From: Gracilaria vermiculophylla
Taxonomy: Eukaryota > Rhodophyta > Florideophyceae > Gracilariales > Gracilariaceae
Length of the DNA: 64,000 nt
Direction: 5' to 3'
Assembly (NCBI GenBank): GCA_019155205.2
Contig: JAHNZQ020000308.1
Location: forward strand, 270,333-334,332
Shown: positions 11,799 to 21,640 of the stretch, piece after piece
Numbering within the stretch: position 1 is the stretch's first letter
How the letters are laid out: every line of letters begins with the position of its first letter
Position numbers and translations under genes: made by a program
Notes under the pieces: generated by a model
The model's input: the letters and a program-made list of their open reading frames with translations, nothing else
What the model was told of the DNA's origin: nothing
Database searches by the model: none

Positions 11799-11813
11799 GG
11801 TTATGGGCCCAGC
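11799..11813 (+). promoter_or_regulatory. Primer-binding site, initiator tRNA-Met internal type
   Basis: GGTTATGGGCCCAGC abuts the LTR with no spacer. It is the reverse complement of GCTGGGCCCATAACC, the anticodon arm (anticodon CAT) of initiator tRNA-Met. Known from copia-type elements that prime from a cleaved half tRNA instead of the 3' CCA end. Confidence 0.85.
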
Positions 11814-11827
11814 TAAACGCTAGGACC

Positions 11828-11844
11828 CTGGGTTCGACTCCCAG
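11828..11844 (+). other. tRNA T-arm-like hairpin with B-box inside the TRIM
   Basis: CTGGG-TTCGACT-CCCAG forms a perfect 5-bp stem with a 7-nt TTCRANY loop. GGTTCGACTCC (11831-11841) is a full pol III B-box. The rest of a tRNA cloverleaf is absent around it, so this is not a tRNA gene. It may be captured tRNA sequence or an internal pol III promoter element. Confidence 0.65.
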
Positions 11845-11949
11845 AAGTGACCTGAGCCTGAGATATTGTACAGGTGTACAGCAGTAGTGAAGATTGGCTA
11901 CTGTAAGCTCGAGGTCTCGTTCTGTAAGGAAGTACAGGGCGAGGGGGCG

Positions 11950-12030
11950 TGTTGATAGTTCAAATGGTGAACTGTGTGCGCCCTGTGTCACACGAGAGTA
12001 TAGCGCAAATAGCTCATCTGTTTTCTAACA
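11950..12030 (+). repeat. 3' LTR of the TRIM
   Basis: 81-bp copy of the left LTR with the same TGTT..AACA ends and A-box-like motif (11956-11967). Followed directly by the CTTTT target duplication and then by the Tc1-A terminus. Confidence 0.9.
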
Positions 12031-12064
12031 CTTTTGAGGGGTAATATGTTTTTAAAACGCACTG

Positions 12065-13871
12065 TGCTTGTGTTTAAGTGCATCTATATGTCACATAGAA
12101 ATAATGAGTGGCATTTTTCAGTGTAACGAAAACATTTCAAATTTGACTTGGTTTTTAATTTTTAAAGAAAAATCATTATCAAACGATTCTGCTTCTCAAA
12201 TGTATTGGAAACCTGTATGGCAGGCAGAAATGTGGTTTTGTTTTTTAATGGTATTGTCATGTTCCCTAGAATCGTTTGAATTTGCCCTTCAAAAATAAGG
12301 AACATTTCACACTAGAGCAAAAGTACTTCCAAAACACGTTGTCTTTCTTCTTCAATGCGATACCAAAACACTTTACATAATAATCGTGTTGTGTAAAATT
12401 CCTACCGACACTAATTTATATCTAGGCCCATTTTCTCTTTTCCGTACCACGTTTTACAAAATACTTCGAGCAAAAAAATAACGTATTTATACTGTTGGCC
12501 GGATCTGTACCCAGAGCCTATGACGAGCAAAAGTATATACGAGAATCTTTACTTGTTAATTTATTTTTCATCACTTTTGCCATTGAAACTACATATACTT
12601 TATGAAAAGAATCGTGATGTGTCGAGCTTAAAAAAGTTTTTTATGGTTTACGAAATTGAGAAATTATTCTTTTTAGAAATTTGTTTTGAATGAAGTAAAA
12701 CGACATATTGTGCCGTGAGCTCTCATTGAAAAAGTAGATGTATAAAAATGTCTTCGGAATGGACTAATACTTCATAACCGGTGAGTCACACACATTTAAA
12801 GATTGATGCCATTTGTGAAAAAGTTCAAATACAATTTTAACATACCTTTATTCCGGTGGAGCACATAAACATTAGTAGTGGACACTAAAACTTAAAAAGA
12901 AAATAATACTTATGGCCTTTTCCCAAACATCATAAGTAAGTAGGGATCCGACATCATTGAATACTGCTCTTTGCACCCTTTTATATATGTTTATTCAAGA
13001 AATAAGTTTTTCACCAACATTATGGAGAATTTCAGTGTTATGCTATGTGAAAAGACTGTTTTAAAAGTATTCGTGCATAATCTCCATTAAAAGGCTTTTT
13101 AAAAAGGTTTAAGATAAATATTGGACAATGATGTATAATCTTTATGGACCATTTTAATCAGGGTTTTATTAAAACACTAGTACTGAAAACAGCAGTAAAG
13201 CTATAAATACTTCAAGTATGCAATAAATGATAAATGCGTTCCCAAAGCAAGAAACATTCAGTGAAGAGAACCAAAACGCAACTAGTGGGGAAGTAAAAAT
13301 GAAGTTTAAAAAGAAGATGTTCTGTAAACCGGATACGATTTTCTGAGCTGTCATTACTAGAAAACGGATTTTCGTGGTGCTCAAATACTCAAAATCAAAT
13401 GTTTACGTCAAAAAGTAAGGTATGCTACACTTTCAAAAACTTTGCTTTACTGTTTTCTGATTAAGGACAATACGATTGTTCGATTCTAGTATTTCATACA
13501 TGCGTGTGCCATACGTATTTCTAGCTGCTCTCAAAGAAACACTTTTTATTATTTATCATCTAACATAGGGTCCAGATTTCATAAACGTGGTTCTGATTAA
13601 TTTATTTTTATAACTATGTCTTGTAAAGAATGACCCGAATTTTTATTTCCGTCGCATTAAAAGGAACCATTCTGCAGCACCTCCTTATATATTATAAATT
13701 CTGCAAATAAATGTTACTTCTTTTTAATTGGAGCCTTTGAAGGAAACACAACGCTTCTTGCGCGTTTTATTGTAAAGAGCTCTATGCGTTCACTTTCGTT
13801 AATCATATTTTTGCTTTGATTAGTTTGGCAGTACAGGTGCTCACTGTGATTAGTGTGGGTTCTATTATACT
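12065..13871. other. AT-rich DNA without recognised features
   Basis: Only short open frames; no terminal repeats, RNA genes or protein motifs identified. Confidence 0.4.
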
Positions 13872-14397
13872 TGTAGTACAGTGGCTCCTACGGAATTATG
13901 GTGGTTTGGCCTTATGGCATAATATTCCTAAGGAGGGTTCGTAATTTATTAACTGGGCCACGTGGTGCATAATATTGCCTGCGTGCGCTACAGTATCCTT
14001 AAGGTACGGTAGAATTTATTATTTATTTTAGATATTTTATGCAGGGAAGTAGCACAGTAGTGCGACCTGCCGAGGAGGGCTCCCGGCTAGATATTTAAGC
14101 TGCCGGTTGAGCTCCACCTCTGGGGAAGTAAAGACAAGCACCCTTGAGTCTTCTTCTACATTTTCCGGTTGGAGTCNNNNNNNNNNNNNNNNNNNNNNNN
14201 NNNNNNNNNNNNNNNNNNNNNNNNNNNNNNNNNNNNNNNNNNNNNNNNNNNNNNNNNNNNNNNNNNNNNNNNNNNNCTCCGGCTCGCGACAGCGGATACC
14301 GGAGACCACCTTTAGGAACACGCGCCTTTGGAGTCACCAAAAACTCCTAACGGACGTTGTGCTTTACTACCTCGACAGGAGGGCTGACAGTACCACA
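13872..14397 (+). mobile_element. LTR of the Ty3-1 family with target duplication (copy B), contains a gap
   Basis: Begins TGTAGTACAGTGGCTCC and ends GACAGTACCACA, flanked by identical 5-bp duplications ATACT at 13867-13871 and 14398-14402. As written it is a solo LTR. However, 100 N (14177-14276) replace its middle, so a whole element could be collapsed at the gap. Closest in sequence to copies E (30958) and F (58175). Confidence 0.9.
14177..14276. other. Assembly gap (100 N) inside an LTR
   Basis: Exactly 100 N, the conventional length for a gap of unknown size. The flanking bases belong to the left and right parts of the same LTR type. Confidence 0.95.
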
Positions 14398-14407
14398 ATA
14401 CTGTAGA

Positions 14408-16410
14408 CACCAATATTAGTGTGGTCCCCACTATTACATGTGCAAGAAGCAAGAGTCCTCACTCTAGTAGTGTGGACACGAAGCACAACAACGACATTTT
14501 TGCGCGGTAAATACAAACTGGTACATAAGTCATATTTACCGTTTTTGACGCTGCTTTGTGTCCGGGATTACTCATAAGCCCACAAGATGTCGCTCCAAGC
14601 CTCACCCATTCTCAGGGCTTTTGCCCGCATGTCTTCCCAAACCACCGACGCCCGAAACACGCAAGAATATACAAATACAAACACGATCAATGACAAAAAC
14701 TCATCCCTGCAAAACACAACACCAACAACTAGCCCCATAAGTGACAAGCCAGGACGCCAGGCCCAAATTGTCCTAACAAACACACATAAAGCCACAATTT
14801 CTAAGTGGATGATTGAAAATGCAACAAAAGAAGGTGAAAAACACATAACGTCGCTAGCAGTGAAGCAGTTCTCACGCTTTTTCCGTGGCACCTATAAAGC
14901 GAACATGCAGCGAGCCAATCGCTACTGGACAAACCGTGAGAATTTAGTAATGGGTCACGACCGAACTTCAAAGAGCAGCAAGTTTTCATTTGTTAAACAG
15001 ACGAAGGCGGGTTTCAAGAGGCACTACTGCAAATCATAGAATGGAAGAGGTCGCAAAGTCAGGCCATGGGTAGCAGCTTTGCAAGAAGATCTGCTTCAAG
15101 AGTTCAATAGGATGCGAAAAGCAGGTGTAAAATGCAATGGACGGTTGCTGCGGCAACTGGCACTCAGCCTGATAGTCGCTAAATTGGATGGTGCCTATCA
15201 CGCCACAATCATTGACAGTCGCAGTGGAAACCCCATTAAGGATATTATAACTTGTAGATAGGTGCAGACATTCATGGAGAGATCCAACATTTTCAGCCGT
15301 TCGCAATGTGGAAAACTGATGGTATCCCCTGCCAAACAGGGACAGATAGAAATGGAAGTTGCATACCACCTCGGAGAGCTCGCTCGAGATTTTCGCACCA
15401 AATCGCTGCGCAAGGAAGATGTGTTCAACGCCGATGAAACACACTTCTGTATCAACATGGATAACCACAAAACCTTGTCGTTTATAGGAGACAGAAGTGT
15501 TCGCTATGCAGATGTGGTGTCAAGAGATGATGGTATCACGATGATGGTTCTCATTTCAGGAGGACCTCACGCCGCCTTGGGTGTCCCGATGTTGATCTTC
15601 AAAAATTTTGACAAAAACTATCCAATTCGAGGTTTGCCTGACAATGTTCCCGGCGCTGTTTATAGAACCGGACCAAAAGCTTGGATGGATCGACGTGTGT
15701 TCTTGGAGTGGGTAGAAGAGAAAAGACTTTTGGCACCTCTGCCTGAAGGACGCAAGCGGGTTTCGTATCTTGATAATGTGAACACGCACCAGTTGACGGA
15801 TGACGTAAAAGCTGCCCTCGCCGAAAGCCAAACGGAAGTTAGGTTTTTCCCATGTAACGCCACTCATCTGGGTGAGCCGGCAGACAGCTTTGTCATACAG
15901 AAACTGAAGACCTACTGGCGTCATCAGTGGGACGATTATAAGATGAGTTTGTTGGAGAATCAGATGTGGGCTGATGGACCAAAGTCGTCTGAAAAACTCT
16001 CAAACCCGGGCAAAAGACATTTCATGAAGCTTGCCGCAAAGTTTTTGCGCGCAGTGAGTGCGCATAAGGACGCGGATGGGATTGGCTATGCAAGAAAAGC
16101 CATGATCCGGTGTGGTATGGCGTTGAATCTCAACGGTCAGTGGGAGGAAAGGCAACTTTTCCCAGAGTTGCATGCTATAATCTCGAAGTATCGCGCTAAT
16201 TTAAATGGGGAGGTCGTGTGTGTCTGTTCTTGAATCGTACGTTTTGGTACACACTATTTCTGTGACACTGAATTAGTGTGGTCCACACTAATTAAACCGC
16301 CTCCTAATTAGTGAACACACCCAAATAGTGTGGAATACACTAAATACTGTGCCCCTCGTGAGATTAGAGGCTTCAGAATTAGTGTGGTCCACACCAATCA
16401 CAATGTTCAC
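14408..16410 (+). mobile_element. pogo/DDE_1-type DNA transposon
   Basis: About 2.0 kb carrying one transposase frame. Imperfect terminal inverted repeats: left AATATTAGTGTGGTCC (14412) against, on the other strand at the right end, GTGATTGGTGTGGACC. The core is the near-palindrome TTAGTGTGGTCCACACTAA. Several extra TAGTGTGG copies sit just inside both ends (14453 and 16250-16390), as transposase-binding subterminal repeats often do. It starts 5-10 bp after the solo LTR copy B. Confidence 0.75.
14587..16233 (+). pseudogene. pogo/Tigger-like (DDE_1) transposase with two in-frame TAG codons
   Basis: One reading frame of 549 codons from ATG 14587 to the TGA at 16231-16233, interrupted only by TAG at 15037-15039 and 15259-15261, with no frameshift. 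The N-terminal third holds Ser/Thr-rich sequence and a DNA-binding region (IIDSRSGNPIKD). The catalytic core shows the three acidic positions of the DDE_1 family: Asp in NADETHFCINMDN (about codon 290), Asp in SYLDNVNTH (about codon 396), and Asp in THLGEPADSF (about codon 430). The C-terminus carries an ARKAMIRCGMALNLNGQWE block. The family excises and inserts DNA elements by binding their terminal repeats. The near-intact frame implies recent activity. Either both TAGs are disabling point mutations, or the copy needs readthrough; the former is more likely. Confidence 0.85.
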
Positions 16411-16412
16411 CT
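16234..16412. repeat. Subterminal repeats of the pogo-like transposon
   Basis: The right end has at least four copies of TAGTGTGG or its complement between about 16250 and 16400. These include TTAGTGTGGTCCACACTAA (16273-16291) and AATAGTGTGGAATACACTAA. The left end has two. Confidence 0.75.
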
Positions 16413-16516
16413 GTACCTTACTTTTTGTTTCATAGGCACCTAGGTTTCTGGTTATACATTTTTATATAAAGCCTGGTTTTCACCGAATTTTGGCAAGCTT
16501 CATTAATTTCCATATA

Positions 16517-17795
16517 CAGTGCGTTTCAAAAACATATTACCCCTCAAAACTGCGCCAAAACTGTACTGTGGGCTAGGTTTGGCACATAGTCTATGTTGAA
16601 TCGTTTCAGAAAGATATGCACACCGCCTTCTTTCTAATAAAAATGGCTCGAGATCCGCCACTTTCCAAGCAAGAACAGCTTTAAATCGTTAATTTGAACG
16701 CCGAGAAATATTCCAACAGTGCTATTGCTAAAAACTTGAAGCGTTCTAGAGTCACAATAGCTGCTTTTCTCCAAATTCCGGCTCTTTATGGATTAGGACG
16801 ATCTCCTGGACGCCCAAAGAAGCTCAGCCCAGAAGGCAAAAGAGGAATTAAAAGAGGGTTATGCGAAGGAAAAGTATCGTGCAAAAGAATTGGAATAAAT
16901 CTCTATCTCAACGTTTCTAAATCAACTATATGGAGGCAGATAAACAGCACGAATTTATTTAAATATAAAAAAATGAAGAAAAATTTCTTTCTCCAAGACC
17001 ATTACTAGCAAAAGAGGATTGTCTGTTGTGCTGGAAAAGCTAACTGGAAAAAGGAATGGGAAAATGTTATTTTTACTGATGTGAAAAAGTTCAATTTGGA
17101 CGGACCAGATTGCTACAAATATTATTGGCACGATCTTCGTGAGGATCGTCATGATTTTTATACCAGGCACTCTGGTGGAGGCTCTGAAATGGTCTGGGCG
17201 GGCATTTTTAAAAACGGTCTAACGGAAATTGCCTTCATTGAAACGAACCTGAATGCAGAAAAATTTCAAGAAGTTCTATACAACTATTTGCTACCTTTCG
17301 ATTTATGTTTCCATGAAGAAAATTTCTTTCTTCAATAGGATAATGCGCTTGTACACACTGCGTCTTTAATCAAAACATTGGCTACAGGAGTCTGAGGTAT
17401 ATGTTTTAGAGTGGCCAGCGCACTCACCAGAATTGAACCCAATCGAGAACGTTTGAGGACTGCTGGCAAGGATGGTTTATGCGCATGGTGGGCAATCTCA
17501 GACAGTTTTTGAACTCAAAAACTGTATTAAAAACTGCTGGAAATCAATAACAGTTTCAAATGTGGAAAAGTACATCAATTCGATGCCGAAACGCTGCATT
17601 AGCGTTATACAGCAAAAAGGATGGAAAATAAACTATTGAGCGTCGCGCAGTAAGGATTTGTTATTGATGATCATATGTTTTTGAAACTTTTTTTTGACTT
17701 TACTTTTTTCTGAAACCTACTTATGTAGGCGTATAGAATACATTTGTTCGTTTCTTTGAGATTTCACAGCATGTCGTATGTTTCTGAAACACTCT
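16517..17795 (+). mobile_element. Tc1/mariner element Tc1-B, near full length
   Basis: About 1.28 kb. Left terminus CAGTGCGTTTCAAAAACATA, preceded by TA. Right terminus is the inverted CATGTCGTATGTTTCTGAAACACTCTG. Encloses a complete but broken transposase. Same family as Tc1-A, whose uninterrupted terminus it supplies for comparison (CCCCTCAAAACTGCGCC at 16540). Confidence 0.85.
16643..17639 (+). pseudogene. Tc1 transposase (DD34E), broken
   Basis: Frame from ATG 16643 (MARDPPLSKQEQL) to TGA 17637-17639, about 330 codons, the usual Tc1 length. Visible parts: an HTH (NSAIAKNLKRSRVTIAAFL), a GRPKK linker, a second HTH (LNVSKSTIWRQ), first Asp in NVIFTDVKKFNLDG, second Asp in the DNALVHTAS block, and the Glu in WPAHSPELNPIEN. 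The last two are 34 residues apart after the shift near 17377. Four in-frame stops and one 1-nt insertion inactivate it. Several stops look like C-to-T or G-to-A changes when compared with Tc1-A (for example CAA to TAA early on). Confidence 0.9.
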
Positions 17796-18121
17796 GCATT
17801 TCTTCTATTTTGCACTCCTAGGTTTTTCATTTTGCACAGGAGAAGTTTTGGTTTTTCTTCGGGTTTTTAGCATATTCTTTTTACATAACGTTAACTAGTT
17901 ACTATCGGACCAGCGACCTTAAATAATGTTAAATAACCTCAAATGAGGTTCGTTTTTACAATTTATAATTATGTCAAACCAGTACAAAATTTCCGATTCT
18001 TTTACTTTCTGATATTCTTATTCTATTTTCGACGCCGGTAGCGCTGAACTGAGCTGACAATATCCAGGGTCTTTTGTAGCTTTTACATCAATCACAGACT
18101 TTAGCAACATCCGTAAACTAT

Positions 18122-18678
18122 TGCATCGTTCACAAGTTTCGAAGGAAAAAATGGTGGTGTGGCCTTCTGGTATAATATTCTTAAGGAGAGCTCGTATTTT
18201 ATTAACTGAGCCACGTTGTGTATAACTCTACCCACGTGCACTACAGAATCCGTCACGGACGGTAGAATTATTATTTAGTTTAGTTAATTTACGCAGGTAA
18301 TTACTACAGTAGTAAGACCTGCCGAGGCGAGCTCCCGGCTTGACACTTAATCTGCCGGTTGAGCTCCACCTCTGGGGAAGTAAAGACAAGCAACCTTGAG
18401 TCTTCATCTACTTTTCCCGTTGGAGACTGTCGTCGACCAGCATCAGGTTTCTAAGCCGCCGATCCCCAGATCCCATCATAGTAGCGCCTGTAGGAGCATT
18501 GTCCGCCCAGTGAACCTCCCCCTCCGCTTGGCGTTTGCGGATCCCCATTAAGGATTCCCCCAGCTCGCGACAGCGGATACTGGAGACCACCTTTAGGAAC
18601 ACGCACTATTGGAGTCAACACAAACTCCTAACGTACGTTGTGCTATACTACCTCGAGGGGAGGGCCGACAGTAACACA
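18122..18678 (+). repeat. 5' LTR of Ty3-1 (copy C)
   Basis: Ends GACAGTAACACA at 18678. The left boundary is approximate, because the first 30 bp are diverged from the TGTAG start of other copies. Contains GAGCTCCACCTCTGGGGAAG at 18360 and CTTGAGTCTTCATCTA. Confidence 0.8.
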
Positions 18679-18874
18679 ACTGATCTCCCGACTTAGAAGG
18701 CCACAGTTCCTAACGTATTCGCAAAAGTCGCAGCAGAACCGTGTTTCTTGTTTGCAACGACTGAACCCCAACAGTGGAGTTCTTCCTTAAGGTGATTCGG
18801 AAGTGGACGAAAATCTCTTCCAACCTACTCCTCAATGGACCGCTTAGAACATCCAATGGAAACCCTCCTACAGG

Positions 18875-20542
18875 GTGCTCAAGCAACCGAATCTGTCGGT
18901 GGGCGCAGCACGCACAGCACTCCCCAGGAGATGGGCGCCACACTGGAGGACCCTGAAAGTCTCCTTCGGAATCCTGGCTCCTCGGTGGAGCGTTTCAGGA
19001 ATCGCTTTAGTAAAATGCATGATCGGAGACAAGCGGAATCGCCCACGAGACCTATGGAAAACGCCGATGTGGAGGTTAAAGAAAGAACCGCACACAGTAT
19101 CGCAGCCGCCACATCAGGAGCTGCAGGGACGAGATCACCCGGAGGCTAACTTCATCCTGGAGTCGCTGGCCGCGCGCCTTACGAATTGGCTCTCATAAGA
19201 GCTGGTCAAAAGAATACCTGCAGGTGTTAAAGCCCACTTCGGAACGCGCCGCCACGTCCTTGTGGCGGAAATCACAACGGAGAGCGCTCACCATGCTTTG
19301 GATGCTTTGCTGGATTCCGATCCCTTCCTCGAGGTGATCTCAGAGGTTATCAGTGCGGAGGTTTGCTCCCAAACCGCGCAGCTGCTTCCCGCAGCGGCGT
19401 TTCAAATTTATCCTTCCGTACAGGAGAGGTTCCCTCTATCAACACCTAAGGTGACCACGGGTACAGAAGGATAGGATATTGCCACCCCCTACGCCAGAGG
19501 AGGAAAGGATACTGCCGTATGGAAACGGGAACACCTCAAGAATCTTGCTATGCACCGTCTGGAATTTATATCTTGCGGAAGAGGACAGAATACCGGTCGC
19601 GGAGGCACTTACCCTAGGAGAGACGGACAGGATACTCCTCGGGTGGATCGCGATAACGGGGTTATCGTCAGTAACCCAGACCACCTCAAGGAAAGACATC
19701 GAAAGAAACGGAGAAAGAAAAGAAGAAAGCGAGACACCGATTCGGAGAGAAGCTTAGACTCCGAATCCGTGAACAGATCCAGCTCGCAGGACAGTATACC
19801 TCCCAAGGAGAAGAGCAGAAGGGTTACGAGGGTCGTCCCGCCTCACGACCTCTTCGCGAAAGTGGTGGATTATGATACCTGCAGGTTGAATGATCGCTTC
19901 ACTCTTTACGACATGCCGTTCGCTAAATGACTCACGAAGATCCAGCGCCGCATGGATATTCAAATGAAGAAGCACTCATTCGCAGGCGAAAACTCCATCT
20001 CGGTGTTGAATTTTCTCACGCGCTTCCGTTAAGCGTATAATACCAAGGGTCTCCATGAAGGTGCCGCCGTATGGTGCTTTCAGTTCTACCTCACAGGCTG
20101 AGCGCACTCGCTGGTGCAGCCTCGCCTCACGGGGAAGAGCACCATTGTGGGTGATCCTGGAATGGAGATCTTGACGACGTACCCAGAGGTAGTCAATTTC
20201 CTCCTGGAAAGATACGCTACGGCCAAGGTGACAGCCGATGCTGATGCTGAAGTAACCTCCTATAGGCAGAACACGGGAATGACCGAGACGGAGTTCTCAC
20301 AGAAGCTGTGGACGAAGGCGCTCCGGTGTGGGAACGTGTACTCTGAACGACGGTTGAAGTCCTACTTTGTCGAGGAACTCCTCCCCTCGATCGACGCTAG
20401 GGTGCGTATTCACCTTACAATGCACCCAAAGACCACCCATACGGAGCTCGCGCGTTTCGCGGAATCCTATGTGGATACCCGCCATGCTGCTTGCCATAGT
20501 CATAGTCAACTTTCAGAAAAACCAGTGGCCTCAAGGACCTGA
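18875..20542 (+). pseudogene. Gag of Ty3-1, broken
   Basis: One frame runs from about 18875 to the TGA at 20540 with roughly five internal stops and no obvious frameshift. The middle has a long basic stretch (HRKKRRKKRRKRDTDSER, near 19700). The capsid-like part follows: DTCRLNDRFTLYD, then a GENSISVLNFLTRF block that matches GEHRVSVLDILVRF in Ty3-2, and an RLKSYFVEELLPSIDARVR segment typical of Gag capsid C-terminal helices. Gag would form the particle that packages element RNA. Confidence 0.75.
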
Positions 20543-20581
20543 CGGGCATCCGCCCTGACATTTGATTCCAGCACCTCTGGG

Positions 20582-21640
20582 GTGGTCGACGAGCTCAAGC
20601 TCGTAGGAGAGCAAGAGGCCCTTGCCCTGACATACGCGTCATCTCACGGAGCACTGTCTAGGAGGAGGACACACTCGTCCCCAATTTCGTACATATCGGA
20701 AGGATCCTATAGGAGTATTCAATTTGCGAACACTCGAGGCTACCCACCGCCTTGCAGGATTTGCTTATCTCGGGAGCCAGTGCACTATACGACTCTCACC
20801 CCGGCAATGAAGGCCGCCTTCCTGTATGAACGCGAAAAAACCTTCTAGGACCTGAACGAGACACCAACGCAGAGCGGAAGTTATCGAGCCGCGTATCGCA
20901 ACATCCGCTCCCTTCAAGGAAACTACGGTTACCGTGCTCCCCTGGGATTGCAGCCCGTCTCACTGTCACCTGCACCCCCAATGCAGGTACCGGTGTCCAA
21001 GCCGGTTGCACATCAAGGAAGCACATCGCATCGCGATGCAACAACCTCCGAAGCCGTCCGCGACTAGAACTCACCCGTTTTTCAACCATGAAAACCCTCA
21101 GAGCCACGCATAGAGGCTTCGCATGGCTCCTTCCCATCGAGCCTCAGCTCTACGGAGGTCGCCTTTGGGAAAGGGGGAGAAGCCGTTTGCTCCGTCAACG
21201 CAGAATTGGAGGCCCCGCACTCCCGTTGGACCCATTTGACACCTTTGAGGATTCTGTCTGCACGCTCTGCCGTGAGAGTTGCAAGGTAGTCGCCTCTATA
21301 GGATGTTCCCCGCTCGCCTCCACCACGGTGTGCGCTATCCTCGATACCGGAGCTGGCCCCAATCTGGTGCATGCCGACGTGCTCCCGCTGTCTGCTTCCG
21401 GCTCCTTGAGGACTGGCGAGCTCCCTACGGTGCACGATGCGTTGCGTCGAGCATTGACCATTTTCGGCGCAATCCTTCTGTTCCTCCGCTTAGGCTCCTT
21501 TCGGATGAAAGTGATACTCCTCGTGGCGACCAACTTGGCCGCAAAATGCATATTGGGCACTTCCTTTGTGGATCGGTATGTACGTGCAATCTATCCACGC
21601 CTGCGGGAGGCGAAGTTTCACGACGCCCCCCCCCTGTAGG
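20582..21640 (+). pseudogene. Nucleocapsid linker and aspartic protease of Ty3-1, broken
   Basis: The Gag frame continues past 20582 with a CRICLSREPVH block (about 20753), a possible decayed zinc knuckle. A second frame from 21088 carries CAILDTGAGPNLV (about 21330), the retropepsin active site DTGA with intact catalytic Asp, and an AAKCILGTSFVDRY flap/C-terminal block with the usual ILG. The frame stops at 21637-21639, after which pol continues in another frame. Protease would mature Gag and Pol. Confidence 0.8.

Larger units (their letters stand above)
11720..12030 (+). mobile_element. TRIM-like mini LTR retrotransposon with half-tRNA primer site
   Basis: A complete 311-bp element. Terminal direct repeats lie at 11720-11798 (79 bp) and 11950-12030 (81 bp), each TGTTGATAG...TTCTAACA. 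Five-bp target duplications CTTTT sit at 11715-11719 and 12031-12035. Directly after the left repeat is GGTTATGGGCCCAGC (11799-11813), exactly complementary to the anticodon stem-loop of eukaryotic initiator tRNA-Met, the type of primer site known for Drosophila copia. A G-rich polypurine-like tract (GGGCGAGGGGGCG) ends at 11949. The 151-bp interior has no coding capacity. The matching uninterrupted sequence in Tc1-B shows the empty site. The strand is set by the primer site and the purine tract. Confidence 0.9.
11040..12064 (-). mobile_element. Tc1/mariner element Tc1-A, truncated, carrying a nested TRIM
   Basis: Minus-strand Tc1 copy whose right terminus (12036-12064, reading CAGTGCGTTTTAAAAACATA on the minus strand) matches the left terminus of Tc1-B at 16517. 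The body aligns with Tc1-B from the terminus through the DNA-binding region to about position 11045, where similarity stops abruptly. The C-terminal catalytic half and the left terminus are missing. A 311-bp mini-retroelement interrupts the terminal region at 11720-12030. Belongs to the same family as 16517-17795. Confidence 0.85.

Noticed and set aside
11799..11852. tRNA gene
   Set aside because: Only the T-arm is tRNA-like. The 5' part is a primer site complementary to initiator tRNA-Met, and no acceptor or D-arm pairing exists.
17790..17900. Another copia LTR after Tc1-B
   Set aside because: About 27 bp (ACTCTGCATTTCTTCTATTTT) resemble the copia LTR, but similarity does not continue.
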